Part shown: positions 8,749-16,219 of the stretch, piece by piece
How positions within the stretch are numbered: the first letter of the stretch is position 1
Layout: each line of letters starts with the position of its first letter
DNA from: Pseudomonas viridiflava
GTDB taxonomy: Bacteria > Pseudomonadota > Gammaproteobacteria > Pseudomonadales > Pseudomonadaceae
DNA: 38,190 nucleotides
NCBI RefSeq assembly: GCF_001642795.1
Contig: NZ_LKEH01000027.1
Span: 42,702-80,891, forward strand
Direction of reading: 5' to 3'
Notes under the pieces: model-generated
Seen by the model: the letters and a program-made list of their open reading frames with translations, nothing else
Told to the model about the DNA's origin: nothing
Database searches by the model: none
Made by a program: the position numbers and the translations under genes

Positions 8749-9485
8749 AGGTTCAGCCTCTTGAACAACGGCTGCGGAATCGAGCGGATGACCAGCATGA
8801 TCAGTGCCCAGAATCCGGGCGCATACAGGCTGGTTGACTGCCGCGCGATACCGTTGACGATCCGTTCGGCGACCTGTTCCGGCTGCGCGAGCAACGCCGC
8901 TGGCAACGACAGGCCCTGAGTCATCGGCGTATCGACAAAACCGGGCTTGATAGTCAGCACGTGCACGCCGACCTTGAACAGGCGCGCCTGCAGACCGTCG
9001 CAAAAGGTCGAGACCGCAGCCTTGGCGGCCCCGTAAAGGTAATTGGAAGGCCGGCCCCGTTCACCTGCGACCGACGAGATGACCGCCAGTGTGCCGCAAC
9101 GCTGGAGCTCGAAATGCTGGGCAAGCAGGGTCAGCAGCGCGATCACCGACGCGCTGTTGGTGATGAACTCCTGCAGGGCCAGCCCGACATCCTGCTCGCA
9201 GGCTCGCTGGTCAGGCAGGGTGCCATGGGCGATCAGTACCACATCGATCTGGCCGAGCACCTTGAGGCAGTCGGCGAGCATTCTCGGGTGCTCGGCAAAG
9301 TGCGTGGCATCCATTTCGTGCAGGGTGACGGTCCTGGCGCCGCGCCCCTCGAGATCGGCCGCCGTGACCTGCAGCCTGTCGGCACTGCGTGCCACCAGAA
9401 AGAAATCGCAGCCTTGCGCAGCCCAGAGACGGGCGCAGGCATGGGCGATGGCCGAGGTGGCTCCGATGATCAGAATTCGTTTCAT
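8745..9485 (-). CDS. DprE2-like SDR (polyprenyl-phospho-2-keto-pentose reductase)
   Basis: A 246-aa short-chain dehydrogenase with cofactor motif GATSAIA near residues 8-14 and catalytic Ser138, Tyr151 and Lys155 (YGAAK). The SSVAGERGRPSNYLYG block is characteristic of the DprE2 branch, and the hydrophobic C-terminus (FWALIMLVIRSIPQPLF) is a membrane-association tail like that of DprE2. In mycobacteria DprE2 (Rv3791) reduces the 2-keto intermediate to decaprenyl-phospho-D-arabinose using NADH. The gene overlaps the DprE1-like gene by 4 nt (ATGA, 9482-9485) and the flippase-like gene by 4 nt, which supports a coupled two-step epimerisation. Catalytic residues are intact. The specific reaction is inferred from family and neighbours. 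Confidence 0.82.
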   Translation of the reverse strand: MKRILIIGATSAIAHACARLWAAQGCDFFLVARSADRLQVTAADLEGRGARTVTLHEMDATHFAEHPRMLADCLKVLGQIDVVLIAHGTLPDQRACEQDVGLALQEFITNSASVIALLTLLAQHFELQRCGTLAVISSVAGERGRPSNYLYGAAKAAVSTFCDGLQARLFKVGVHVLTIKPGFVDTPMTQGLSLPAALLAQPEQVAERIVNGIARQSTSLYAPGFWALIMLVIRSIPQPLFKRLNL

Positions 9486-10798
9486 GGCAGGACTCGTTTC
9501 CAGAAGCGGGACATCAGGGATGGGTCGCGCAGGGCTTCCAGTCGCTCCCAGGCCGGGTAGGCCTGGCGGAAATCGCTCCCGTTCATGTGGGCGTCCTTGG
9601 CCGGATACAGACGTCCGCCCGCGTCATGGACAATGGCGTCCAGACGCGGGAACAGCGCGCCGGCAAGGTCACGGTGTTGCGGAAAATCCAGCGCCAGCGA
9701 GGTGCCCGGCATCGGGAACGACAGCAACCCCGGCGAGGCAATATCGCCGCAGCGTTTGAGCACCGCCAGAAACGAGCCCTGACCGGACTCGGCGATGGTA
9801 TCGAGCAGTGCCTGCATGGCGTCCTGCGCACAGTGTTCGGGGATCACGCACTGGTACTGCTGAAAGCCGCTGCGCCCATAGATCCGGTTCCAGTGCAGCA
9901 CGCGGTCCAGCGGGTAGAAAAAGGGCTCGTAATCGCTGCGCTTCGGCGTCGGTCGGGCAGGGTGGGCATGCCAGTACAGCGAATTGAACAGGCGCAGCGA
10001 CAGGTTATTGATCAGCGACAGCGGCGGGGTGACCGGCACGCTCAGTTTGCTGCGCCGCTCGACCTCAAGCGAGCCGAAGCGTGCATGGTCGCCCACGATG
10101 TATACGCCGCGCCCGCTGTTGCTGCCCCGCGCCAGACAATCGACCCAGGCCACGCTGTATTCATGCTGATGGTCGAGTTCCCGAGAGAGGGCGAAGAATT
10201 CACCAAGATTGGCGAAACGCACCACCGTGCTGTCGATCTGGCTGGTGCGGATCGGCATCAGCTGAATATCTGCCCAGTGAATTACCCCGGTCAGCCCCAG
10301 TCCGCCGATGCTGGCGGCATACAGCAGCGGGTTTTCCACGGGCGAGCAGATCATCGCCTGCTCACCCTGACGCAGCAGGCCGAAGCGCAGGGTATGGCAG
10401 CCGAACGTGCCGCGCAGATGGTGGTTCTTGCCGTGCACGTCGTTGGCAATCGCGCCGCCCACGGTAACGAACTGGGTGCCTGGTGTGACCGGCAGAAACC
10501 AGCCGTGCGCAATGGCCGCTGCGAGCAGTTGAGCCAGGGTCATGCCTGCTTCGACGCGTACGATGCCGGTTTTCCAGTTGGCAGCGATGAACCGGTCCAG
10601 CCTATGCATGTGCAGCACATGGCCGCTGCTGGCCAGGCAGCTGTCGCCGTAGCTGCGGCCATTGCCAAACGGCAGGCTGGTTTCGTGCCGGTCCAGTGTG
10701 GCCGTCAGGTGCCGTGGCAGGTCATCGATCCACGTGCATGCGTGGCCCTGCTGCGCGACCTGGGGATACCGACCCCACGGATAGAGAGGCACGGTCAT
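9482..10798 (-). CDS. DprE1-like FAD-dependent polyprenyl-phospho-ribose 2'-oxidase
   Basis: A 438-aa FAD-binding oxidoreductase aligning by eye with mycobacterial DprE1 (Rv3790) from end to end. Visible landmarks are FGNGRSYGD (44-52), PGTQFVTVGGAIANDVHGKNHH (His122 corresponds to DprE1 His132), IGGLGLTGVI, HWNRIYGRSGFQQYQCVIP, and LYPAKDAH with Lys401 matching catalytic Lys418. DprE1 oxidises the 2'-OH of decaprenyl-phospho-ribose, the first half of epimerisation to arabinose. The position of Cys387, the residue attacked by benzothiazinones, is Ala369 here (GTSLALDFP versus GWNICVDFP). Start and stop overlap both neighbours by 4 nt. Family call is strong; the exact lipid carrier length is unknown. 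Confidence 0.85.
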   Translation of the reverse strand: MTVPLYPWGRYPQVAQQGHACTWIDDLPRHLTATLDRHETSLPFGNGRSYGDSCLASSGHVLHMHRLDRFIAANWKTGIVRVEAGMTLAQLLAAAIAHGWFLPVTPGTQFVTVGGAIANDVHGKNHHLRGTFGCHTLRFGLLRQGEQAMICSPVENPLLYAASIGGLGLTGVIHWADIQLMPIRTSQIDSTVVRFANLGEFFALSRELDHQHEYSVAWVDCLARGSNSGRGVYIVGDHARFGSLEVERRSKLSVPVTPPLSLINNLSLRLFNSLYWHAHPARPTPKRSDYEPFFYPLDRVLHWNRIYGRSGFQQYQCVIPEHCAQDAMQALLDTIAESGQGSFLAVLKRCGDIASPGLLSFPMPGTSLALDFPQHRDLAGALFPRLDAIVHDAGGRLYPAKDAHMNGSDFRQAYPAWERLEALRDPSLMSRFWKRVLP

Positions 10799-12246
10799 GC
10801 GGCAATCCAGAACACGAGCAGGAACAGCGCACCGATCCCCTGGCTGATGCGGTCGCGAATGGCGAAGACCACGGGGTCATCGTTCATCAGCCCGCGGTGG
10901 GTGAGCATCCAGATGCGGGTGATCCAGAACAGCAGCAACGGACACGCCAGCCAGATGACATGCGGGTGCTGATAGAGCGCGACGGTGGCGCCTTCGTGGA
11001 TGTACAGGGCCAGAACCATCACCGCGAGATTGCCGGAGGACGCGCCGAGGGACGCGATCATGTCCAGGTCGCCGGGGTAGTAACCACGGCCGCGAGTCTT
11101 GCCTTCCACCTCGCGCACCCGTGCTTCACGCAGTTCAGCGTAGCGCTTGACCAGCGCCAGGCTCAGGAACAGGAACATGGAGAACGCCAGAATCCAGAAC
11201 GTCAGTGGCAGATGGAACGCTGCCGCGCCTGCGAGAATACGTGTGGTGTAAAGCATCGCGAGCACGATGACGTCCACTGCCATGTGCCGCTTCAGGTACA
11301 GCGAGTACACCAGCGTCAACAGGTAATAAGCGCCCAGCACGGCCGAAAACTGCCACGGCAGGAACGCCGCAGCACCGCCGAAGGCCAGCAGCAATAAGGT
11401 CGGTACGGCAATCAGCCCCGATTTGATGGGCAGACGGCCGCTGGCAAACGGGCGATTGCGTTTGCTGCGATGGTGCCGATCATCCGCCAGATCCAGCAGA
11501 TCGTTGAGCACGTACACGCTCGACGCACACAGGCCGAAGAACAGAAATGCAAGCAATCCATCGATCACCTGCTGCGTTTGCTGAATCTGATGCGCCGCCA
11601 GCAGCGGGACGAAGATCAGTGCGTTCTTGAGCCATTGATGCAGGCGCAACGCCTTGCGCCAGTCCCCGAGGCTTGCTGCGCCCGCATTGAGCACTTGATC
11701 GACATTGCCCTGCGCCTGCGCCCGCCGCTGTACGCCAGTGTGCGGATTGGCAACGATGGCTTTTCGCGCTGCCGCCCAGATGCACAGATCGTCCGTGGAA
11801 TTGCCGATGTAGTCGAAGCCGCTCTGACCGTAGTGATCGATCAGCAGGTCACGCTTGCGATGGGCCGACAGGTTGGTCTCGCCATCGGACGCCCACACCT
11901 GATCGAACAGATTGAGGTGCCCGGCAATTCGTGTGGCCAGTGTTTCGTGAGCAGCGGTCGCGAGGACGATCAGTCTTCCTGTGTTGCGCTGCACCTCAAT
12001 GTACTCGATGACCTCCGCGTCGTAAGGCAGCAGGGCGATGTCGAGCCGGGTGGCCAGCGCGAGCCCGCGCTTGAGGGAGGCTTTGCCCTGTAACAGCCAG
12101 AGCAATAATTTGAACACCTGTAATGGATGTTGCCGGATGAATGCCATGGCGGTTTCAAACAGCAAGTCTGAACGCAACAGTGTCCCATCCAGATCGACCA
12201 CCAGCGGTGGGTGGGTTTGCAGAACGCTTCCCTGAATTCCCGACAT
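10795..12246 (-). CDS. HAD-UbiA fusion: putative polyprenyl-phosphate phosphoribosyltransferase/phosphatase
   Basis: A 483-aa two-domain protein. Residues ~15-200 form a HAD phosphatase: motif I DLDGT at 18-22, motif II in VLATAAHE, a Lys-containing HRKRDLL and motif IV GNSTDDL. From ~215 comes a UbiA prenyltransferase domain with RLHQWLKNALIF, the Asp-rich NDLLDLADD at 248-256 followed by KRNRPFASG, and several membrane spans. The UbiA part resembles the phosphoribosyltransferase (Rv3806c type) that joins PRPP to polyprenyl phosphate; the HAD part could remove the 5-phosphate, a separate protein in mycobacteria. The ATG at 12246 has AGGAG 9 nt upstream and suits the HAD domain; an in-frame start at 12345 adds an unlikely basic extension. 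First gene of the cluster; overlaps the next by 4 nt. Confidence 0.82.
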   Translation of the reverse strand: MSGIQGSVLQTHPPLVVDLDGTLLRSDLLFETAMAFIRQHPLQVFKLLLWLLQGKASLKRGLALATRLDIALLPYDAEVIEYIEVQRNTGRLIVLATAAHETLATRIAGHLNLFDQVWASDGETNLSAHRKRDLLIDHYGQSGFDYIGNSTDDLCIWAAARKAIVANPHTGVQRRAQAQGNVDQVLNAGAASLGDWRKALRLHQWLKNALIFVPLLAAHQIQQTQQVIDGLLAFLFFGLCASSVYVLNDLLDLADDRHHRSKRNRPFASGRLPIKSGLIAVPTLLLLAFGGAAAFLPWQFSAVLGAYYLLTLVYSLYLKRHMAVDVIVLAMLYTTRILAGAAAFHLPLTFWILAFSMFLFLSLALVKRYAELREARVREVEGKTRGRGYYPGDLDMIASLGASSGNLAVMVLALYIHEGATVALYQHPHVIWLACPLLLFWITRIWMLTHRGLMNDDPVVFAIRDRISQGIGALFLLVFWIAA

Positions 12247-12484
12247 GGACGGTGGCTCCTGTGAACGTGAGCGCACTATGGAACGAAAACGGACAATCGC
12301 CTCTTGAATAAAATTAAACACAATGGAATTTATTGCCGTCGTCATGACGTCAGAAAACGCCCGTTTTATTTAGCTATTAGAGCGCTGACTCTATTGTTTC
12401 ATCGAAGTTACACTTTCATCGGACAGTCCTCATTATTTGAACGCTATAAACGCCCGTGACGGCGGGGTATTGAACGGAATATAT

Positions 12485-12500
12485 GTATCACTCTTGATAC
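12485..12500. promoter_or_regulatory. Inverted repeat GTATCA-N4-TGATAC
   Basis: A perfect 6-bp inverted repeat with a 4-base spacer (CTCT), 16 bases in total, in the divergent region upstream of norR. Its size and symmetry fit a dimeric regulator's operator. It is not a clear Anr/FNR box (TTGAT-N4-ATCAA), and I cannot name the protein that would bind it. Confidence 0.4.
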
Positions 12501-12568
12501 GACGCTGGCGGCATCGGGAGCACGGATGTAAGGCCGTTGAGACAGGTGTCGGGGTGATAGCAAATCGG

Positions 12569-12579
12569 GTCATAATGAC
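12569..12579. promoter_or_regulatory. NorR binding site (GTCA-N3-TGAC)
   Basis: The sequence GTCATAATGAC is an exact match to the NorR enhancer core GTCA-N3-TGAC (GT-N7-AC) known from E. coli. Its centre is about 35 nt before the norR start codon, so it probably overlaps the norR promoter and mediates autorepression. Enterobacterial norR-norVW has three such sites; I see only this one here. Confidence 0.65.
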
Positions 12580-12608
12580 ACCTTCGCTTTCACTGTCCTG
12601 GAGTCATG

Positions 12609-14159
12609 ATGACCCATCCACTGCTGCGTGCGCTGGTGCCGCTGGTTGCCGATCTGTCCCGTGAACTGCCGGATGAGGAACGGTATCGACGCTTGTTGCA
12701 GTCATTGCGTCAGTGGTTGCACTGCGATGCCGCCGCGCTGCTCAGACTGGACGAGGGTGTGCTGATTCCGCTGGCGGTGGATGGCCTTAGCCCTGACACG
12801 TTGGGTCGCCGCTTTCGGGTCGAAGAACATCCTCGTTTCAAGGCACTGCTGGAAAGCCCGGTCCCGGTACGCTTCTCCTACGACTGTCCGATGCCCGACC
12901 CCTATGACGGTCTGGTGGAGGGGCATGGCCCGCTGGAAGTCCACGACTGCGTTGGCTGCGTGCTGCACTTCCAGGAGCGGCCGTGGGGGCTGATCACGCT
13001 GGATTCTCTGGACCCGTCGAGCTTCGGCAAGGTCGATCTGGATAATCTGCAGGCGTTTGCCAGCCTGGCTGCCGCTACGGTCATGGCCAGCGAGCGTATT
13101 CAACACCTGTCGCGTGGGGTCGAGGATCAGCGGCAATTGGTCGAGGTCTACAAGCGGGCTGCAGGCGGTCGGGCGCCTCGCGAACTGATTGGCCAGAGTG
13201 AGGTGCTGGAGCGCTTGCAGCAGGAAATCCAGCTGGTCGCCAATAGCCCGCTCACCGTGCTGGTGACCGGTGAAACCGGCGTCGGCAAGGAGCTGGTGGC
13301 CGAGGCCATCCATTTGCATTCTCCCAGGGCTCACAAGCCGCTGATCAGCCTCAACTGCGCGGCACTCCCGGAAACGCTGGTCGAGAGTGAGCTGTTCGGA
13401 CACGTCAAAGGTGCGTTCTCAGGCGCGGTCAACGGGCGCAGTGGCAAGTTCGAACTGGCCGATGGCGGCACGCTGTTTCTCGATGAAGTCGGCGAGTTGC
13501 CGCTTTCCGTGCAATCCAAGCTACTGCGAGTGCTGCAGAGCGGACAGTTGCAGCGGGTTGGCTCGGATCAGGAACATCGTGTGGACGTGCGCATTATCGC
13601 TGCCACCAACCGCAATCTGGCTGAAGAGGTACGCTCCGGTCGGTTTCGCGCCGATCTGTATCACCGCCTGAGCGTGTATCCGTTGCAGGTGCCGACATTG
13701 CGCGAGCGGGGCCGTGACGTGTTGCTGCTAGCCGGGTATTTTCTGGAGGAGAACCGTCTGCGCATGGGCTTGCGCAGCCTGCGTCTGAACCCCGAGGCGC
13801 AGCGGATGCTGCTGGCGCATGCCTGGCCCGGCAATGTCAGAGAACTTGAGCATCTGATCAGCCGTGCCGTGCTCAAGGCATTGTCCGGTCATGCACAGCG
13901 GCCGCGTATTCTGACCATCGAGCCTCAGTCCCTCGGCCTGGATGAAGCCGTCGACAGCCTGCCGCTGTTGCCGCCAGCCCTGGAGGTTGCCACGGGAGTC
14001 GAAGGGCAGGGGCTCAAGGCCGCGGTGGATGCCTATCAACGTGCATTGATTGCCAATGCACTTGATCGACATCAGGGACGATGGACCGAAGTTGCCCGCG
14101 AGTTATCGGTAGATCGCGCCAATCTCAACCGGCTTTCGAAACGACTGGGGATCCGCTGA
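12609..14159 (+). CDS. norR: NorR, nitric-oxide-sensing sigma-54 activator
   Basis: A 516-aa bacterial enhancer-binding protein matching NorR/FhpR. The N-terminal GAF domain keeps the residues proposed in E. coli NorR for its non-haem iron NO sensor, shifted by one: Arg76, Asp97, Asp100 (DPYDG), His112 and Cys114 (VHDCVG), Asp132. The AAA+ domain has Walker A GETGVGKE near 221 and LFLDEVGE as Walker B. The sigma-54 contact loop reads GAFSGA (268-273) rather than GAFTGA. A Fis-type helix-turn-helix closes the protein. I prefer the second ATG (12609), 5 nt after GGAG; the first, at 12606, is too close. No flavohaemoglobin or NO reductase gene is next to it, so its target lies elsewhere or is unusual. 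Confidence 0.9.
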   Translation: MTHPLLRALVPLVADLSRELPDEERYRRLLQSLRQWLHCDAAALLRLDEGVLIPLAVDGLSPDTLGRRFRVEEHPRFKALLESPVPVRFSYDCPMPDPYDGLVEGHGPLEVHDCVGCVLHFQERPWGLITLDSLDPSSFGKVDLDNLQAFASLAAATVMASERIQHLSRGVEDQRQLVEVYKRAAGGRAPRELIGQSEVLERLQQEIQLVANSPLTVLVTGETGVGKELVAEAIHLHSPRAHKPLISLNCAALPETLVESELFGHVKGAFSGAVNGRSGKFELADGGTLFLDEVGELPLSVQSKLLRVLQSGQLQRVGSDQEHRVDVRIIAATNRNLAEEVRSGRFRADLYHRLSVYPLQVPTLRERGRDVLLLAGYFLEENRLRMGLRSLRLNPEAQRMLLAHAWPGNVRELEHLISRAVLKALSGHAQRPRILTIEPQSLGLDEAVDSLPLLPPALEVATGVEGQGLKAAVDAYQRALIANALDRHQGRWTEVARELSVDRANLNRLSKRLGIR

Positions 14160-14271
14160 TATACCGTGACGCGTGTTATTGGTCGCTGAACGTTGAAAAA
14201 GACTGAATTTTTTCATAATGACTTGGGTCACCTGTTACTCAAGCCACCACTGAAAAAGGATCAGGCGTTCA

Positions 14272-14496
14272 ATGGCACTGCCCAAACACTATCGAATCGA
14301 TTATCTAATGAACGGCTCTTTCAAGAGTTTCTATATACGAACCGAACATATGGATAACGTTGAGGCCTGGCATTATGCGAGTGTTGACGCAGGCCTTGCG
14401 CGTATCCCGAAATACCGCCTGGAGAAAGTGCCCCGCGTCTCCAAACCCTACGCAGAACACTTTGGCGTGACCGATGTGGAGTGGGCTCAGGCCTGA
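14272..14496 (+). CDS. DUF6555-like small protein
   Basis: A 74-aa soluble protein, beginning MALPKHYRIDYLMNG and rich in aromatic and charged residues, resembling the Pseudomonas-restricted small family DUF6555. The ATG at 14272 has an AGG-containing purine stretch upstream. No signal peptide, membrane segment or catalytic motif is visible, and the function is unknown. It lies 112 nt after norR on the same strand, so it may have its own promoter, and it converges on the MFS gene 18 nt downstream. Confidence 0.75.
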   Translation: MALPKHYRIDYLMNGSFKSFYIRTEHMDNVEAWHYASVDAGLARIPKYRLEKVPRVSKPYAEHFGVTDVEWAQA

Positions 14497-14514
14497 GCCC
14501 ACTGTCTGCGTGAT

Positions 14515-15966
14515 CTAGCGATGGGCGATGTTTTCCAGCGCCAGATTGCGGGTACGAGGACCGAAACCGCCGATGGTGATGATCACGATCAACATGCTGC
14601 TGACGATGAACGCCAGGACGCCCGGTGTACCGAAGTGCTCCAGGAATATTCCGATCAGCAGACTGCTGAAAACCGTCGACAGGCGGCTGAACGAATAGCA
14701 GAAGCCCACGGCACGCGCACGAATGTTGGTTGGAAACAGCTCACCCTGATAGGAGTGATAACTGAAACTCAGCCAGGCGTTGCTGAAGGTGATCATGATG
14801 CCGCAGAAGATCAGCCCTGCTGCACTGGTCTGAAACGCGAACAGCGTGCCGAAGATCATCGAACTCAGGGCGGAACCCACAATCTGCCATTTGTTTTCAA
14901 ACCGATTGGCAAACTTCACGAACAGCAGCGGACCCAGCGGATACGCCAGCGTAATCACGAAGGCGTAGCTCAGGCTGTGGGTCACGCTTACCCCCTGGCC
15001 CGATAACAACGCTGGCAGCCAGTTGCCGAAACCAAAGAAACCGATGGCCTGGAAAATGTGGAAGGCGATCAGCATCAAAGCGCGACGTCGGAACGGCGGC
15101 TGCCACATATCGGCGAAGCGACCCTTGCCCTCGACTGCAACGGTTTGCGGTTCAGGCTGATCCAGCGGCTGTTTGTGATCCCTCAGGCAGCGCGCTTCCA
15201 GATCATCCACGACCCGTTCGGCCTCCACGAAGCGCCCATGCTGGGCCAGCCAGCGCGGCGACTCGGGCAGGGAAGAACGCAGCCACCAGATGAACAGCGC
15301 AAACACCGCACTGCTGATCACCACCCAGCGCCAGCCGGCATAACCGAGCGGATCCTGCGGCACCAGCCACCACGACATCAACGCCACACTGGGCACGGCC
15401 AGAAATTGAATCGAGAAGGCAAACGCGAAGGCCGAACTGCGTATGCGTTTGGGGACCAGTTCCGACAGGTAAGCGTCGATGGTGACCAGTTCAACACCCA
15501 GGCCGATGCCGACCAGAAAGCGCATGCCGATCACGCCCATTGCCGAGGTCTGCAGGCCCATCATGACAGTCGCCACGGTGTACCAGATCAGTGCGCAGGT
15601 GAAGATGGCGCGGCGGCCGAAACGATCAGCGATTGGACTGACCAGACTGGCACCGAAGAATAGACCGAGAAAGGTCGCCGAAGCGAAGGCTGCCTGATCG
15701 GAGAAGCCGAACAGCCCCTGGCTGCCGGTGGCAAAGATACCTTCGCGAATCAGACCGGGGCTGATGTAAGCCGTCTGGAACAGATCATACAGCTCGAAGA
15801 AGCCGCCTATGGAAAGCAGGGCAATCAGTTTCCAGATGGTGGCGACGGCAGGCAATCGGTCGATCCGGGCCGAGATGAGGGCGGCGCGAGCTGGGTCGGC
15901 GTGCGTATTATTGTTTGAGTTGGAAGAGGCCATCGTTGGACCGTCCGGCAGGATAGGGATCGTCAT
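14515..15966 (-). CDS. MFS transporter (sugar/metabolite porter type)
   Basis: A 483-aa major facilitator superfamily protein with about twelve hydrophobic segments. The loop 2-3 signature PIADRFGRRAIFTCAL and the later LPESPRWL block place it in the metabolite:H+ symporter / sugar-porter-like part of MFS. The first ~45 residues are polar (an SNSNNNTH run). Two starts are possible: the ATG at 15966 and an in-frame ATG at 15933; neither has a strong ribosome-binding site, so the N-terminus is uncertain. The substrate cannot be assigned. It is divergent from mntH across about 250 AT-rich bases. Confidence 0.83.
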   Translation of the reverse strand: MTIPILPDGPTMASSNSNNNTHADPARAALISARIDRLPAVATIWKLIALLSIGGFFELYDLFQTAYISPGLIREGIFATGSQGLFGFSDQAAFASATFLGLFFGASLVSPIADRFGRRAIFTCALIWYTVATVMMGLQTSAMGVIGMRFLVGIGLGVELVTIDAYLSELVPKRIRSSAFAFAFSIQFLAVPSVALMSWWLVPQDPLGYAGWRWVVISSAVFALFIWWLRSSLPESPRWLAQHGRFVEAERVVDDLEARCLRDHKQPLDQPEPQTVAVEGKGRFADMWQPPFRRRALMLIAFHIFQAIGFFGFGNWLPALLSGQGVSVTHSLSYAFVITLAYPLGPLLFVKFANRFENKWQIVGSALSSMIFGTLFAFQTSAAGLIFCGIMITFSNAWLSFSYHSYQGELFPTNIRARAVGFCYSFSRLSTVFSSLLIGIFLEHFGTPGVLAFIVSSMLIVIITIGGFGPRTRNLALENIAHR

Positions 15967-16219
15967 CGTACTGGTTTTACATTTGGTAATACTTGCGAAA
16001 TAAAGCGATTTAAGTGCCAGTTTTGGCGAATTATTGCTTTAAATCTTAGAGTTGCGATTTTTTCTGAAAGCGCGATAAAGATTTTTTTACAAATCCCGGA
16101 CCGGTCGATTTGGGCCGGAATGCATGATCAACGGCATATGAAACGACGGGAACCGACCGTTACCGGCCACTCATGTATCAAGATGTGTAACAAAACCTTA
16201 GGATAGGCGCATCGATTTT

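Larger units (their letters stand above)
12247..12608. other. Divergent control region between arabinose-lipid cluster and norR
   Basis: About 360 bases without a gene, noticeably AT-rich between 12300 and 12450. It must hold the promoter of the minus-strand cluster and that of norR. I found a NorR box and one other palindrome (listed separately). I looked for a sigma-54 promoter (TGGCAC-N5-TTGC type) on both strands and saw none. Confidence 0.6.

Noticed and set aside
8749..9003. N-terminal extension of the flippase-like gene
   Set aside because: The stretch lies inside the DprE2-like gene, is arginine-rich and lacks membrane character; the GTG at 8748 with the GTGA overlap is better.
9587..10972. 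461-codon plus-strand frame opposite the DprE1-like gene
   Set aside because: Antisense to a gene with all DprE1 catalytic residues; no domain in the product.
12247..12608. Sigma-54 promoter for the arabinose-lipid cluster or norR
   Set aside because: I scanned both strands for TGGCAC-N5-TTGC-like elements with GG/GC spacing and found none convincing.
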